A stretch of DNA of 64,000 nucleotides from CAWKPF01 sp963851415 (GCA_963851415.1 CAWKPF010000002.1:2604001-2668000); one strand, 5' to 3'; positions 45,968-55,971 are shown, counted from the stretch's first letter. Made by a program: numbers and translations. Notes: a model not told the origin generated them from the letters alone.

Positions 45968-47714
45968 AGAGAGCCTTGGCTTTGGGGGCGGCAGCACGGG
46001 AACCATGACCTCCGTGCTCTACGAAGACCACGATCACCAGCTCCGGAGATTCGTACGGAGCGAAGGCGCCGAACCAGGCGTGATCCCGATGCTGGTACGG
46101 AAGATCGTCATTCTTGGTCCAATTGAGCTGCTCGATCACCTGAGCCGTTCCGGTCTTGCCGGCGATCTCGACCCCTGGCAGGCGTGCGGATGCACCCGTA
46201 CCTCGCTCGTTGACCACCGCCTTGAGCCCCGAGCGCACCTGCTCCAGGGCGTCGGGATCGAGACCGAGTGGAACCGGCGGCTCCCCCTGGCCTTCCACCA
46301 GGAACGGACGGACGAGATTCCCGCCGTTGGCCGCCACGGCCACACTCACAGCGACCTGGAGCGGCGTCGTGAGGATGGGTCCCTGACCGATCGCGACCGA
46401 AACGGTTTCGCCGGGGTACCACGGCGTGTTGCGGGCCTCCAGGCTCCAACGGAGCCCGGGAACGAGCCCGGCTCGCTCTCCCGGCAGCGGGAGGCCCGTG
46501 CGAGACCCGAGGCCGAACCGGCGAGCGTAATCGCCAATGGGCTCGATCCCGAGGTCGTTGCCCATGACATAGAAATAGACATCGCAGGAAACGCGCAGCG
46601 CCTCGTGAAGATTCACCCAGCCGTGACCCCCGGCCAGATGGCAACGCCGTCGCCGATCATGGAGACGAATGGACCCGTTGCAGAAAACCGTCCTGGACCG
46701 ATCGGTCACTCCCTCACTCAACGCGGCGACGCCCATCACGATCTTGAAGAGCGAGCCGGGAGCGTAGGTATTCTGGATCGCCCGGTTCTGCAGCGGCTGC
46801 GCCGGCGATACCAGAATCTGGCGCCACTCGTCCTGATCGAGCCGGCGTACGAAGGAATTCGGATCGTAGGAGGGGGACGACACGAGGGCCCGGACCGCAC
46901 CGTCTCGCGGATCGATGGCGACGATCGACCCCACCTCGTCGGCCATCAGGTGGGCGGCCTCCTTCTGCAGCTCGAGGTCCAGGGTCAGCCTCAAGGGTTC
47001 CCCGTCGACGGCCCCCTTGCGTCGATACTCCTCGACGATCCGGCCGCGGCTATCGACGATGACCTCGCGTTCCCCCGCTACGCCGCGCAAGGTGTCGTCG
47101 TAGGCCTGCTCTACTCCTTCGCGTCCCACCAACTCTCCCGCGGGGAGGTCTCGGGTCGCCAGCTCCCGCTCGTCGACCTCACCTAGGTAGCCCAGAAGGT
47201 GCGCAATCTGGGGGCCGTATCGATACAGACGTCGTTGTCGGACTTCGATCCGGAACTCGGGATGCTCCAGGGCGGCCACCTCGAAGCGAGCCACCTGGTT
47301 GAGGCTCAGGTCCTCCGCCATCAGGATCGGGCGAAACTTGGGCACGTTCGCGTAGCGACCCTGCACCTCTTCCAACGAGACACGCGACCGACCCAGGGCC
47401 ACCGCCGCGAACTCCAGACTCTCGGACTCGTCCTGGGCCCGGCTGCGGTCGAGAAGGAGGTTGTAGCTCGGCACGTTTTCGACCAGCAGCACGCCATTGC
47501 GATCGCTGATGACACCCCGCGGGGCTTCGACCGGGCTGCGCCGCAGCCGATTGTTGTCGGCCAGCGAGCGATAGTACGAACCGCGCGCCAGCTGCACGTA
47601 CCAGTATCCCGCTGCCACTGCCACGAACGCCAGCGACGCGAGCAGGGCGAGTCGTCGCACTCGAGCCACGATGACCTCGAGATGCTCTCCGGCCTTGACG
47701 TCGACGATGGTCAT
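45942..47714 (-). CDS. mrdA: penicillin-binding protein 2
   Basis: 590 residues. Monofunctional transpeptidase of the elongation complex. One N-terminal membrane helix at about residues 24-45 (LALLASLAFVAVAAGYWY), a dimerisation domain (VEAPRGVISDRNGVLLVENVPSYNLLLDR), then the transpeptidase domain with active-site Ser near 320 (APGSLFKIVMG), the SxN-like SCDVYFY and the KTGTAQVIEQ motif near 518. The C-terminus ends ALYEKYFELD. It lies 126 bases after mreD and overlaps rodA. It likely pairs with RodA as one synthase. Confidence 0.95.
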   Translation of the reverse strand: MTIVDVKAGEHLEVIVARVRRLALLASLAFVAVAAGYWYVQLARGSYYRSLADNNRLRRSPVEAPRGVISDRNGVLLVENVPSYNLLLDRSRAQDESESLEFAAVALGRSRVSLEEVQGRYANVPKFRPILMAEDLSLNQVARFEVAALEHPEFRIEVRQRRLYRYGPQIAHLLGYLGEVDERELATRDLPAGELVGREGVEQAYDDTLRGVAGEREVIVDSRGRIVEEYRRKGAVDGEPLRLTLDLELQKEAAHLMADEVGSIVAIDPRDGAVRALVSSPSYDPNSFVRRLDQDEWRQILVSPAQPLQNRAIQNTYAPGSLFKIVMGVAALSEGVTDRSRTVFCNGSIRLHDRRRRCHLAGGHGWVNLHEALRVSCDVYFYVMGNDLGIEPIGDYARRFGLGSRTGLPLPGERAGLVPGLRWSLEARNTPWYPGETVSVAIGQGPILTTPLQVAVSVAVAANGGNLVRPFLVEGQGEPPVPLGLDPDALEQVRSGLKAVVNERGTGASARLPGVEIAGKTGTAQVIEQLNWTKNDDLPYQHRDHAWFGAFAPYESPELVIVVFVEHGGHGSRAAAPKAKALYEKYFELD

Positions 47715-47840
47715 CTCGACTGCCTCGTCGAGGTCCGGTGGGGATCGGGAGAGGGCGACGTGGTCATGGACTCTGCAGGGGTCTCGGGGTTCTGTGGCGA
47801 GGCTGTTCGCAATCGTGGTGTGGGCGGCGGATGCATCTCG

Positions 47841-48350
47841 TTACTGCAACTGTACCTTCCGTCGGCGACCAGGGCGCTTGCGACGCCGACGAAAGGCGGC
47901 CCGGACTCGGTAGGCGAGGACGCCGAGAAGGCCCGAAACCGAGGACTTGATCACCAGGGCGAGGGGATCGGGGATGGGAGGCTCCACCGTGAGGAGCAGG
48001 AGAAGACCACCCATCAGCGCTTCCTGAAGAGCGGTAGCGACAAAGAAGACCAGACCGAGGATCAGAGAGCGTTGGATGACTACCTGTCGAGCCAGTAGAG
48101 ACGTCCCGAAGCCGATGATCGTACCCACCATCCCGTGTAAACCGTAGAGCGATCCGGCGACGGCATCGTGACTCAACCCGACCAGCGTTCCCCCCACCAT
48201 GGCCGGGACGGGCTCGCTGTCGAGACCATGGAGCACCATCATGACCAGGAAGAGGTCGACGTACTGCGCGAACCCGGGCAGCAGACGGAGCCCGACGAGG
48301 TGGAGCACCACCACCAGCAGCAGTGTGACGACGAACCTAAGGAAGCGCAT
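47841..48350 (-). CDS. mreD: rod shape-determining protein MreD
   Basis: 169 residues, five hydrophobic segments, typical length. MreD is an inner-membrane member of the Rod complex. Sequence is weakly conserved, but the VDLFLVMMVLHGLDSEPVPAMVGGTLVGLSHDAVAGSLYGLHGMVGTIIGF core and its position directly behind mreC (14-base overlap) leave little doubt. A strongly basic tail (RRRRKRPGRRRKVQ) follows the last helix. Confidence 0.9.
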   Translation of the reverse strand: MRFLRFVVTLLLVVVLHLVGLRLLPGFAQYVDLFLVMMVLHGLDSEPVPAMVGGTLVGLSHDAVAGSLYGLHGMVGTIIGFGTSLLARQVVIQRSLILGLVFFVATALQEALMGGLLLLLTVEPPIPDPLALVIKSSVSGLLGVLAYRVRAAFRRRRKRPGRRRKVQLQ

Positions 48351-49266
48351 CGGCCTCCTCCTCGGAGAGGGTCTCGGGCGGCGGCGCGGGTGTCTCGGGC
48401 TCGTCGAGGCCTTCGATGTCGGGGCGACGCAAATGGTCGGGCATTCCCTCGGTGCTCAGGACGTACGCCTGGTCCAAGCGCCCGAAGTCGACCGTCGGTG
48501 CGACCCGGATCCTGTAGAAGAGGTCGTCGCCCGAGTCCACCTCGACTACGGTACCGACCTCGATGCCGCGCGGATAGACACCGTCGATCCCTGCGGTAAC
48601 CACCCGGTCTCCGACTCTCACTTCCGCTTGACGGGGCACATAGTCGAGGGCCAGCAGTCCGCCATCGGCGCCTCGAACGATCCCTTGACGGCGGGTGCGG
48701 TCGAGCATCGCGCCCACACTCGAGGCCCGATCGGTGATCATCTGCACTCTGAGGAAATCTCCGGAGATGCCGACGACGCGGCCAACCAGCCCGTCGGGAG
48801 CGCACACCGGGGACGAGAGTCCGATCCCCGCGCCTTCGCGACGCGCCGCGGGCAGGCGCAAGACCAAGGTGCGCAACCAGGAGACATGATCGACGTACGT
48901 CACGTCCGCCACCGCGATCGAGGCCCCACCGGGAGGCTCATACTCCAGCGCTTCGGAGAGGCGCTCCATCTCCGACTCGAGGCCCTGGAGCTGGAACAGC
49001 CGCTGATCGAGCTCTCGATTCTCCTTCTCCAGGCGCGCCACTTCCTGCTCGAGCCGGCCATGGCTCCGCAGCGACCGGCGCAGGGTGACTCCGCCGTCAA
49101 AGACCAGCGCCACACCGTGAGCCACCGGAGCGAGCGCAGCCAACGCCACCGACTCGAGGACACTGTTACCCCCGGGATCGGACCGGTCGGGAACCTGGGC
49201 GGCCAACAGGGTGAGCTGGCCCAGGAGCAGAACCGCGAGCAGAACCAGGGTGCGCCGCTCGTTCAC
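48337..49266 (-). CDS. mreC: rod shape-determining protein MreC
   Basis: 309 residues, starts with GTG. One membrane helix (residues ~8-24), a coiled coil (residues ~65-105, LEQEVARLEKENRELDQRLFQLQGLESEMERLSEAL), and the periplasmic beta domains (VCAPDGLVGRVVGISGDFLRVQMITDRASSVGAMLDR, then LALDYVPRQAEVRVGDRVVTAGIDGVYPRGIEVGTVVEV). The end is a proline- and acid-rich tail. MreC links MreB filaments to PBP2. It lies 156 bases after mreB. Confidence 0.95.
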   Translation of the reverse strand: MNERRTLVLLAVLLLGQLTLLAAQVPDRSDPGGNSVLESVALAALAPVAHGVALVFDGGVTLRRSLRSHGRLEQEVARLEKENRELDQRLFQLQGLESEMERLSEALEYEPPGGASIAVADVTYVDHVSWLRTLVLRLPAARREGAGIGLSSPVCAPDGLVGRVVGISGDFLRVQMITDRASSVGAMLDRTRRQGIVRGADGGLLALDYVPRQAEVRVGDRVVTAGIDGVYPRGIEVGTVVEVDSGDDLFYRIRVAPTVDFGRLDQAYVLSTEGMPDHLRRPDIEGLDEPETPAPPPETLSEEEADALP

Positions 49267-49422
49267 GAATCGGGCCCCCGTTCGATCATCGGTCGGTGGC
49301 TCGCGCAGGGACCTTTCCGCCGGGTACCGCGAGGCGGCGCGGCCGAGGGGCAGCTGTCACGAAGCCTGACTCCATTCCACAGTCGACTCGTTGGACAACA
49401 TGGCTTCGGCCTAAGGGTACCT

Positions 49423-50445
49423 CTAGCGAATCGAGACCTTCCGTAGGAGGTCCATGTCCTCGAGCACTCGTCCCGTTCCCAGCACGACAGAGGCCAGGGG
49501 ATCCTCAGCCAGAACGACGGGCAATCCCGTCTCCTCGCGCAGCCGCTGATCGAGGCAGCGCAGCAGCGCACCCCCTCCCGAGAGAACGATGCCCTTGTCC
49601 ATGATGTCTGCCGAGAGCTCGGGCGGCGTGCGCTCGAGCGCCTGGCGCACGGCCTCGACGATCGTGGACACCGGTTCGGCGAGTGCTTCGCGAATTTCTT
49701 CGTCGGTGATCACCAGCGTGCGGGGTACACCCTCTACCAGATCGCGTCCCTTGATCTCGATCTTCATCTCCTCCTTGAGGGGATACGCAGAGCCGAGATC
49801 GATCTTGATCTGCTCGGCGGTTCGCTCGCCGATCAGGAGGTTGTACCGTCGCTTGAGTGCCTGGATGATGGCGTCGTCCATCTCGTTGCCGGCCACGCGC
49901 ACCGAGCGGCTGTACACGGTGCCTGAAAGCGAGATCACGGCCACATCGGTCGTGCCTCCGCCGATGTCGACGACCATGTTGCCCGAGGGCTCCGTGATGG
50001 GGAGGCCGGCACCGATCGCAGCCATCATGGCCTGCTCGACCAGGAAGACCTCAGCGGCTCCCGCGCTCATTGCAGACTCTCGCACCGCACGCTTCTCGAC
50101 CGGTGTGATCTCCGACGGAACTCCGATGACGATTCGCGGGCGCGCAAACCGGCGACCTCCGTGGGCCTTCCGGATGAAGTACTTCAGCATCTGCTCGGTG
50201 ACCTCGAAGTCGGCGATCACTCCGTCCTTCATCGGTCTCACCGACTCGACGTTGCCAGGAGTTCGCCCGAGCATCTCCTTGGCTTCCTTGCCCACCGCTT
50301 CGATGCGGTTGGTCAGCTTGTTGATGACGACGACCGAGGGCTCTCGGACCACGATCCCGTTCCCACGGGTGAAAACCAGCGTATTGGCCGTTCCCAGGTC
50401 GATCGCGAGATCGTTCGAGAGCCAGCCGAGCAGCGAAAATGCCAT
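49423..50445 (-). CDS. mreB: actin-like rod shape-determining protein MreB
   Basis: 340 residues. MreB polymerises under the membrane and positions wall synthesis. Motifs: LSNDLAIDLGTANTLVF (phosphate-1), VVDIGGGTTDVAVISL (phosphate-2), VLSGGGALLRCLDQRL (adenosine), GAGLPITEPSGNMV connecting. The N-terminal MAFSLLGWLSN is amphipathic and should tether it to the membrane. AAGGGG precedes the ATG. The mre/rod genes follow in the order mreB, mreC, mreD, mrdA, rodA. Confidence 0.97.
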   Translation of the reverse strand: MAFSLLGWLSNDLAIDLGTANTLVFTRGNGIVVREPSVVVINKLTNRIEAVGKEAKEMLGRTPGNVESVRPMKDGVIADFEVTEQMLKYFIRKAHGGRRFARPRIVIGVPSEITPVEKRAVRESAMSAGAAEVFLVEQAMMAAIGAGLPITEPSGNMVVDIGGGTTDVAVISLSGTVYSRSVRVAGNEMDDAIIQALKRRYNLLIGERTAEQIKIDLGSAYPLKEEMKIEIKGRDLVEGVPRTLVITDEEIREALAEPVSTIVEAVRQALERTPPELSADIMDKGIVLSGGGALLRCLDQRLREETGLPVVLAEDPLASVVLGTGRVLEDMDLLRKVSIR

Positions 50446-50527
50446 CGCGCCCCTTCGTTCAGACTAAAGAGAGTTGTGCAGGGAGGAGGAGGGACTGGGG
50501 GCAATCACAAATCAGAAGAAGACTGCG

Positions 50528-51943
50528 CTAGTCCGGCAGCCGGACTCGCTTCTTCACCTCGGTGAAGTTTCCGACCGAATCGATAGCTCGAAATCGAAGG
50601 GTCTTGGCTCCGAAACCGTAGACCGATGCCGAGGTCGAAAAGGACCCGTCGGCGGCCACCGGCAACGGGTCCCCGTCCAACTCGACACGAGCCCCGGGCT
50701 CTGTACGCCCGCGCAGGATAGCAATATTGCCGTTCATGATCACTGTGACTTCCAACGGTGGCGCCGTATCGTCTCTCTCGAGGGCCAGTCCCCGGAACGA
50801 GGCCACGTGAAAATTGCGGGGGCCGCTCCAGGTTCCGATCTCCCCTTGATCGTCGACGGCTGCCACTCTCCAGACATAGGAGCCTTCATCGAGAAGACCG
50901 AGGGTCGCCGTCAATCCACGACGCTGACTCGTGTCGATGATGGTATCGCCAAACAAGCGGCTGCGAGAAACCTGCAGCGCGTAGCGATTGGCGCCCGACA
51001 CCTCCGACCAGGAGAGCGAGACCTTCTTCGTGGTGTCCAGATCGATGTTGAGGTTGTCGAGCGGCTCGAGGGGATCCGGCGCCGGAAGCACGTCCTGCAC
51101 CTGGCCAACCGCCTGCGCGGTCGAAACGACCTGCTGCTGACTCTGCAATTCGCGCGACTCGCCGCTTTCGACCGCGACGATCTTGGCGCTGCCCTTGTCG
51201 ACCCTCACCGTCTCGGTTTCCGAGCCTTCCTCCTTGGCCACGGAGGCGCTGGTGTTGCCAAACACCTCGATCTCGCTGAAGGCCGTCGTGACACCGCTGG
51301 GGTTGTCCGCCGTGTCCAGGTCGACCCAGCCGTACTCCATGTGTCCGATCGAGCGCTGATCTCTGCGACGCCCACTGGAGACTCGAAAGTAGGTTCCGGG
51401 ACGGATGGTGAACCGGGTCTCGTCGTAGTGAAAGAAGATCTGGGCGGAAGCACTGCTCGAGGTCCGGACGGCATCGCCCTCGTACAGGAAATCTCGTGGG
51501 TGAGCCTGGCGAAAGACCCCACTCTCTCCTCGCCGATACTCGACCTGACCATCGACGGTCACGAACCAGGCGATCCCCGCCTGTCCGCGGTTGAGGATCT
51601 GGTCCAGGATGTCGCTGAGCAGCTGATAGCTCTCCTCACCGGCTTCCGCGGCACCGGGATAGTCCTCCTGGTCGAGCAGTGATTCCGCTTCGCTGAGCCT
51701 CTGCACCGCCCGCTCGAACGCCGGCTTGTGCTGTTTCGACTCCTCCTGCTTGCTCAGCTGCCCACTCAAGCTCCGAGCGCTCGCCACGATGTCTGCCGCC
51801 CGATGCTCCGTGAGGGAGCCTCGGACATAGCGCAGACCGAAGGTCACGCCTCCGCCGGCGGCGAGCAGGAGAAAGATCGCGATCGTCACTCGCAGGGTCG
51901 AGATCTGAACGCTGTACCAGTCGCGCTTCTTTTCTTTGGCCAT
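50528..51943 (-). CDS. FecR-domain envelope protein with FN3-like and Ig-like repeats
   Basis: 471 residues. One membrane helix at about residues 17-37 (VTIAIFLLLAAGGGVTFGLRY) anchors it; the rest is outside. A helical region (residues ~45-115, coiled) precedes a FecR-like beta domain (VDGQVEYRRGES, YEGDAVRTSSSASAQIFF, TIRPGTYFRVSS). A fibronectin-type repeat (KVSLSWSEVSGANRYALQVSRS) and a C-terminal Ig-like module (LRGRTEPGARVELDGDPLPVAADGSFS) follow. It is not next to a sigma factor, as classic FecR is. It sits upstream of mreB by 82 bases, which hints at an envelope-structure role. Function unknown. Confidence 0.8.
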   Translation of the reverse strand: MAKEKKRDWYSVQISTLRVTIAIFLLLAAGGGVTFGLRYVRGSLTEHRAADIVASARSLSGQLSKQEESKQHKPAFERAVQRLSEAESLLDQEDYPGAAEAGEESYQLLSDILDQILNRGQAGIAWFVTVDGQVEYRRGESGVFRQAHPRDFLYEGDAVRTSSSASAQIFFHYDETRFTIRPGTYFRVSSGRRRDQRSIGHMEYGWVDLDTADNPSGVTTAFSEIEVFGNTSASVAKEEGSETETVRVDKGSAKIVAVESGESRELQSQQQVVSTAQAVGQVQDVLPAPDPLEPLDNLNIDLDTTKKVSLSWSEVSGANRYALQVSRSRLFGDTIIDTSQRRGLTATLGLLDEGSYVWRVAAVDDQGEIGTWSGPRNFHVASFRGLALERDDTAPPLEVTVIMNGNIAILRGRTEPGARVELDGDPLPVAADGSFSTSASVYGFGAKTLRFRAIDSVGNFTEVKKRVRLPD

Positions 51944-52152
51944 CGTTGAATACGAGTTCGCCGCGATCGTCGTCGATCACGGGCGAACCAAGATACCACA
52001 ATTCCTCTTTATACCGGGATTTAATGTATCTGGTCCCGCCCCTGCCGGACCCTGTTCCTGGCCCTGGAAATCAGCCCCGATGTGGTAGATTGGGGGTTCT
52101 GCTCCGAGTCAGACACTTCTCTCGTACTCCCCCTTTTTCCGAGGTCCGAGGA

Positions 52153-54111
52153 ATGCTCAAGACCTTCCGCGACAATCTGAAACGGCTCACCTGGGTCCTC
52201 TGGGTGGTGATCGCCGCATTCATCCTGATCGAATACAACCTCTTCAGCCAGAATCAGGCCACCAATCCGTCCACCCAGGCGGCGGCACGCGTCGGCTCCG
52301 ACGAGATCACCTTCACCGAGTTCCAGAGGACCTATAGTGCGCTCGAGCAGCAGTACCGTAGCTCCTTCGGAGAGAACTACACGCCGCAGCTGGCCCGACA
52401 GCTGGGACTCCATCGCCAGGCGATCGATCAACTCATCCAGAGCCGGATCCTGCTGCGCGAGGCAGAGCGGCTCGGCCTCGAAGTCACCGATCGCGAACTG
52501 CAGGAGCGAATCCTGGAGGTCCCGGTCTTCCAGACTGCGGATGGCGGTTGGGTCGGAGGCGAGCAATACGAGGGCATCCTGCGCGCCAACAACCTGTCGA
52601 AGGACGACTTCGAACAAGACATGCGCGAGGACATGCTGCTGCGCAAACTGACCACGGTCCTTCTCGACTCGGTATTCATCTCCGACAAGGATGTCGAGAA
52701 GCAAGCGCGCGAAGACGCCGAGCGAGCCAGCATCCGGTTCGTGAACCTGCCTGGAAGTCAGCTCGCGACCGAGGTCGAGATCAGCGACGACGAGGTGGCC
52801 GCCCACTTCGAGGAGAACGCTCTCGACTACCAGCTCCCCGAACAGCGACGAGCCGGCTATCTCTCCGTTTCGGTCAACCAGGTCCGGGCGGATCTCGAGA
52901 TTCCGGAAGTCGATCTGCGCACCTACTACGACTCGAACCAGGCCGAGTTCGAACAGCAGGAGCAGGTCAAGGCCAGACACATTCTGCTCTTCGCCAACGA
53001 AGAGCGCTCCGCCGAACAGGCGCGCCAGGCTCTCGAGGACGCGCGTGCGCGCATCGAGGCCGGTGACAACTTCGCGGCCGTCGCCACGGAGCTCAGCGAG
53101 GATTCGGCGACTGCACCGCAGGGAGGCGATCTGGGCTTCTTCGGCCGCGGGGAAATGACTCCGCAGTTCGAGGGTGCGGCATTCGCGGCGACCGTTGGAA
53201 CGGTCGTGGGGCCGATCGAGAACGACCTCGGCGGCCGAATCGGATACCACCTGATTCTGGTCGAAGACAAGCGCCCCGGTGGGGTCACGCCCTTCGAAGA
53301 AGTGGAAAACCGGATTCGAGTGCGTCTCACCAACGAACGGGCACGAGATCGCGCCGAGGAGCTCGCGCGCGAGATCCATGCCGCAGTCGAGCAGGAGATC
53401 GGCCTCGACGAAGCGGCTGCACGGGACCTGGCGGAGCAGCAGGGAGTGGGCTTCGAAACGGTCGAGCCGTTCGGAATCGACGACAACGTAGCGGGGATCG
53501 GTCGGCGGACTCCGTTCTCGCAGTCCGTCTTCGAGCTCGAAGCAGGCACCGTCGGAGAACCCGTACGCATCGCGACCGGCTGGGCTCTTCCGGTGGTGCT
53601 CGAGGTGATCGAGCCACGGGTCCCCGAGCTGACCGAGGTCGAGGATCAGGTGCGCGCGCAGCTCGTGAGCGAGCGTCAAGAGGCGATGGCTCTCGCGCGT
53701 CTGAATGATGCGCGAGAGTCGATTGCATCCGGCGAGCAGACCCTCGACGATCTGGCAACGGAGCTGGGACTCACCGTGCAGGAAGCCAACGACCTTCGAC
53801 GCGGCGCCAACGTGCCGGGACTGGGAGCCGCCTCCGACGTCATCGACGCAGCGCTCGCTCTCGAGGTCGACGACCTCGGAGGCCCCCTGCCTCGAGGAGA
53901 GGGAGCGGTGCTCTTCCAGGTCAGCGGGCGTCAACACTTCGATCCGATCGCGTTCGCCGAGACCCGAGAGGACACTCGCGCGCAGCTACGTGCCGAGCGA
54001 CTCAACCAGATGCTGGGCTCTCTCATTGCGCAGCGTCGGACCGAGTTGGACGTGTCCTACACCCAGCAGTTCGTCGACAACTTCGAAAGCGAAGCGCAGG
54101 CTGGCGGCTAG
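52153..54111 (+). CDS. ppiD: periplasmic folding chaperone PpiD/SurA-like PPIase
   Basis: 652 residues from the ATG at 52153. N-terminal membrane anchor (residues ~14-30, WVLWVVIAAFILIEYNLF), SurA-N-like helices (RVGSDEITFTEFQRTYSALEQQYR), and a parvulin PPIase domain at about residues 273-375 (VKARHILLFANEERSAEQARQALEDARARI, then GGDLGFFGRGEMTPQFEGAAF). A further helical C-terminal part follows. It should assist folding of exported proteins. CCGAGGA precedes the ATG. The open frame continues 69 codons upstream, but these cover the intergenic region and have no homology. It is divergent from the FecR-type gene. Confidence 0.92.
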   Translation: MLKTFRDNLKRLTWVLWVVIAAFILIEYNLFSQNQATNPSTQAAARVGSDEITFTEFQRTYSALEQQYRSSFGENYTPQLARQLGLHRQAIDQLIQSRILLREAERLGLEVTDRELQERILEVPVFQTADGGWVGGEQYEGILRANNLSKDDFEQDMREDMLLRKLTTVLLDSVFISDKDVEKQAREDAERASIRFVNLPGSQLATEVEISDDEVAAHFEENALDYQLPEQRRAGYLSVSVNQVRADLEIPEVDLRTYYDSNQAEFEQQEQVKARHILLFANEERSAEQARQALEDARARIEAGDNFAAVATELSEDSATAPQGGDLGFFGRGEMTPQFEGAAFAATVGTVVGPIENDLGGRIGYHLILVEDKRPGGVTPFEEVENRIRVRLTNERARDRAEELAREIHAAVEQEIGLDEAAARDLAEQQGVGFETVEPFGIDDNVAGIGRRTPFSQSVFELEAGTVGEPVRIATGWALPVVLEVIEPRVPELTEVEDQVRAQLVSERQEAMALARLNDARESIASGEQTLDDLATELGLTVQEANDLRRGANVPGLGAASDVIDAALALEVDDLGGPLPRGEGAVLFQVSGRQHFDPIAFAETREDTRAQLRAERLNQMLGSLIAQRRTELDVSYTQQFVDNFESEAQAGG

Positions 54112-54186
54112 CTCTCGGAACCGAGGCAGGGTGCACATGGCCTCTCATCCTGGCGGCACCCCAGCACGCCACCACGGAGGCCACCG

Positions 54187-54786
54187 ATGATCGCGCTGCT
54201 TCGAGGCACACTGCACTCGGTAGAGCCCGACCGGGTGGTGCTCGACGTCTCCGGGGTGGGCTATCTGGTTCGTGTGCCGCTCTCGACGTACTGGTCGCTC
54301 GAAGGTCTGGGGGAGGGCGCTCAAGCCGAGTTGCTCATTCACACCCACGTGCGCGAGGACAGCTTCGAGCTGTTCGGCTTCCTGGAGCCACAGGAGAAGG
54401 CATTGTTCGAGAAGCTCATCGCAGTGAACGGGATCGGCCCGCGTCTCGCCCAGGGGGTCCTCTCCGGAATGCCCGCCGGAGACCTGATCGCAGCGCTTTC
54501 GGCGGGGGACCTGGGGCGTTTGACCCGGATTCCCGGAGTCGGCAAGAAGACGGCCGAGCGGATGGTCCTCGAGCTCCGCGATGCAGCGACGAAACTGGCG
54601 GAGGCCGGCGGAGCGGCTCCCGCCCCGGCGGCACCGCGCGATGACGACGTCACGGCCGCCCTGGTCAATCTCGGCTACAAGGCTGCCGCGGCCGAACGGG
54701 CTGTCACCGCCGTAGCCGCGGAGAATCCGGACGCTGAGTTCCAGGAGATCCTGCGTCTCGCGCTCCGTCAACTGGCCCGCATCTGA
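54187..54786 (+). CDS. ruvA: Holliday junction helicase subunit RuvA
   Basis: 199 residues, usual length. RuvA binds four-way DNA junctions and loads RuvB. The N-terminal OB fold (MIALLRGTLHSVEPDRVVLDVSGVGYLVRVPLST), two helix-hairpin-helix motifs (VNGIGPRLAQGVLSG and IPGVGKKTAERMVLEL) and the C-terminal RuvB-binding domain (DDVTAALVNLGYKAAAAERAV) are present. GGAGG precedes the ATG. It leads directly to ruvB, 52 bases downstream; ruvC is not nearby. Confidence 0.97.
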   Translation: MIALLRGTLHSVEPDRVVLDVSGVGYLVRVPLSTYWSLEGLGEGAQAELLIHTHVREDSFELFGFLEPQEKALFEKLIAVNGIGPRLAQGVLSGMPAGDLIAALSAGDLGRLTRIPGVGKKTAERMVLELRDAATKLAEAGGAAPAPAAPRDDDVTAALVNLGYKAAAAERAVTAVAAENPDAEFQEILRLALRQLARI

Positions 54787-54838
54787 CCCTTCCTGGCTCG
54801 CAAAGGTCCCCTGGAAACGGGTGTGGAAGAATCACGCC

Positions 54839-55885
54839 ATGAGTGATGAGGCCTCGATCGGAAGGGTGGAAGGCGAGATCCTCTCCGCGGTGGCCGACCC
54901 GGAGGACCAGGGACTCGAGCCCTCGCTGCGCCCGCGCCGGTTTTCCGAGTACATCGGACAGCAGAAGCTGGTGGAGAACCTGAAGGTCTTCATTCGGGCA
55001 GCTCTCGAGCGCGGAGAGCCTCTCGATCACGTGCTGCTGTTCGGCCCCCCCGGTCTGGGCAAGACGACGCTGGCCCACATCATCGCCCAGGAGATGCAGG
55101 CACCGTTCCGCTCCACTTCGGGCCCAGTGCTGGAACGAGCCGGCGACCTGGCCGCGATCTTGACCAACCTCGAGCCGGGAGAGGTCCTGTTCATCGACGA
55201 GATCCACAGGCTCGGACCCACGGTGGAAGAGATTCTCTATCCCGCACTCGAGGACTACCAGCTCGACCTGGTGATCGGCCAGGGACCGGCGGCCCGAACG
55301 ATCAAGATCGATCTGCCTCGGTTCACCCTGGTCGGAGCGACCACCCGAGCCGGGCTGATCACCGGCCCCCTCCGTGCGCGCTTCGGCATCGTCGATCGGC
55401 TCGATTTCTACTCCCCCGATCACCTGGCCACGATCGCCGAGCGCTCCGCAAGGCTCCTGGACATCGAGATCGATCGACCTGGGGCCCTCGAGATCGCGGG
55501 CCGCAGCCGAGGCACCCCCCGCATCTGCAATCGACTCCTGCGCCGCGTCAGGGACTTCGCACAGGTCGACGGAGCCTCCGGAATCGACCGAGAGTCCGCT
55601 CGCGGAGCACTCGATCAGCTGGAAGTCGACGAGCACGGCTTCGACGAGGTCGATCGCAAGATCCTCAGTGTCTTGATCGAGCACTACGGCGGGGGGCCCG
55701 CGGGCGTGAAGGCGATCGCGGCTGCGGTGGGCGAAGATCAGGGCACGCTGGAGGATCTCTACGAGCCCTACCTGATCCAGGAAGGCTTCCTCCAGCGCAC
55801 TCCTCGCGGTAGGGTCGCCACTCCGCGCGCCTACGCACATCTGGGGCACGCGCCGCCAGCGGATTCGGGTCAGCTTCGGCTTTGA
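54839..55885 (+). CDS. ruvB: Holliday junction helicase motor RuvB
   Basis: 348 residues from the ATG at 54839. AAA+ motor: Walker A GPPGLGKTTLA, Walker B VLFIDEIHRLGPTVEEILYPA, sensor 1 LVGATTRAGLITGPLRARFGI, and the winged-helix C-terminus (ILSVLIEHYGGGPAGVKAIAAAVGEDQGTLEDLYEPYLIQEGFLQRTPRGRVAT). It works with RuvA for branch migration. An in-frame ATG 6 codons earlier exists, but MSDEASIG is a better start by family length. Confidence 0.97.
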   Translation: MSDEASIGRVEGEILSAVADPEDQGLEPSLRPRRFSEYIGQQKLVENLKVFIRAALERGEPLDHVLLFGPPGLGKTTLAHIIAQEMQAPFRSTSGPVLERAGDLAAILTNLEPGEVLFIDEIHRLGPTVEEILYPALEDYQLDLVIGQGPAARTIKIDLPRFTLVGATTRAGLITGPLRARFGIVDRLDFYSPDHLATIAERSARLLDIEIDRPGALEIAGRSRGTPRICNRLLRRVRDFAQVDGASGIDRESARGALDQLEVDEHGFDEVDRKILSVLIEHYGGGPAGVKAIAAAVGEDQGTLEDLYEPYLIQEGFLQRTPRGRVATPRAYAHLGHAPPADSGQLRL

Positions 55886-55971
55886 GTGTCGCGTGGCGGC
55901 GCCGGGAAGCTCAGGTCTCCCAGCCGTGAGAGCAGGGCGTGAATTCGAGACAGCGCAAGGAGCGCCAAACC

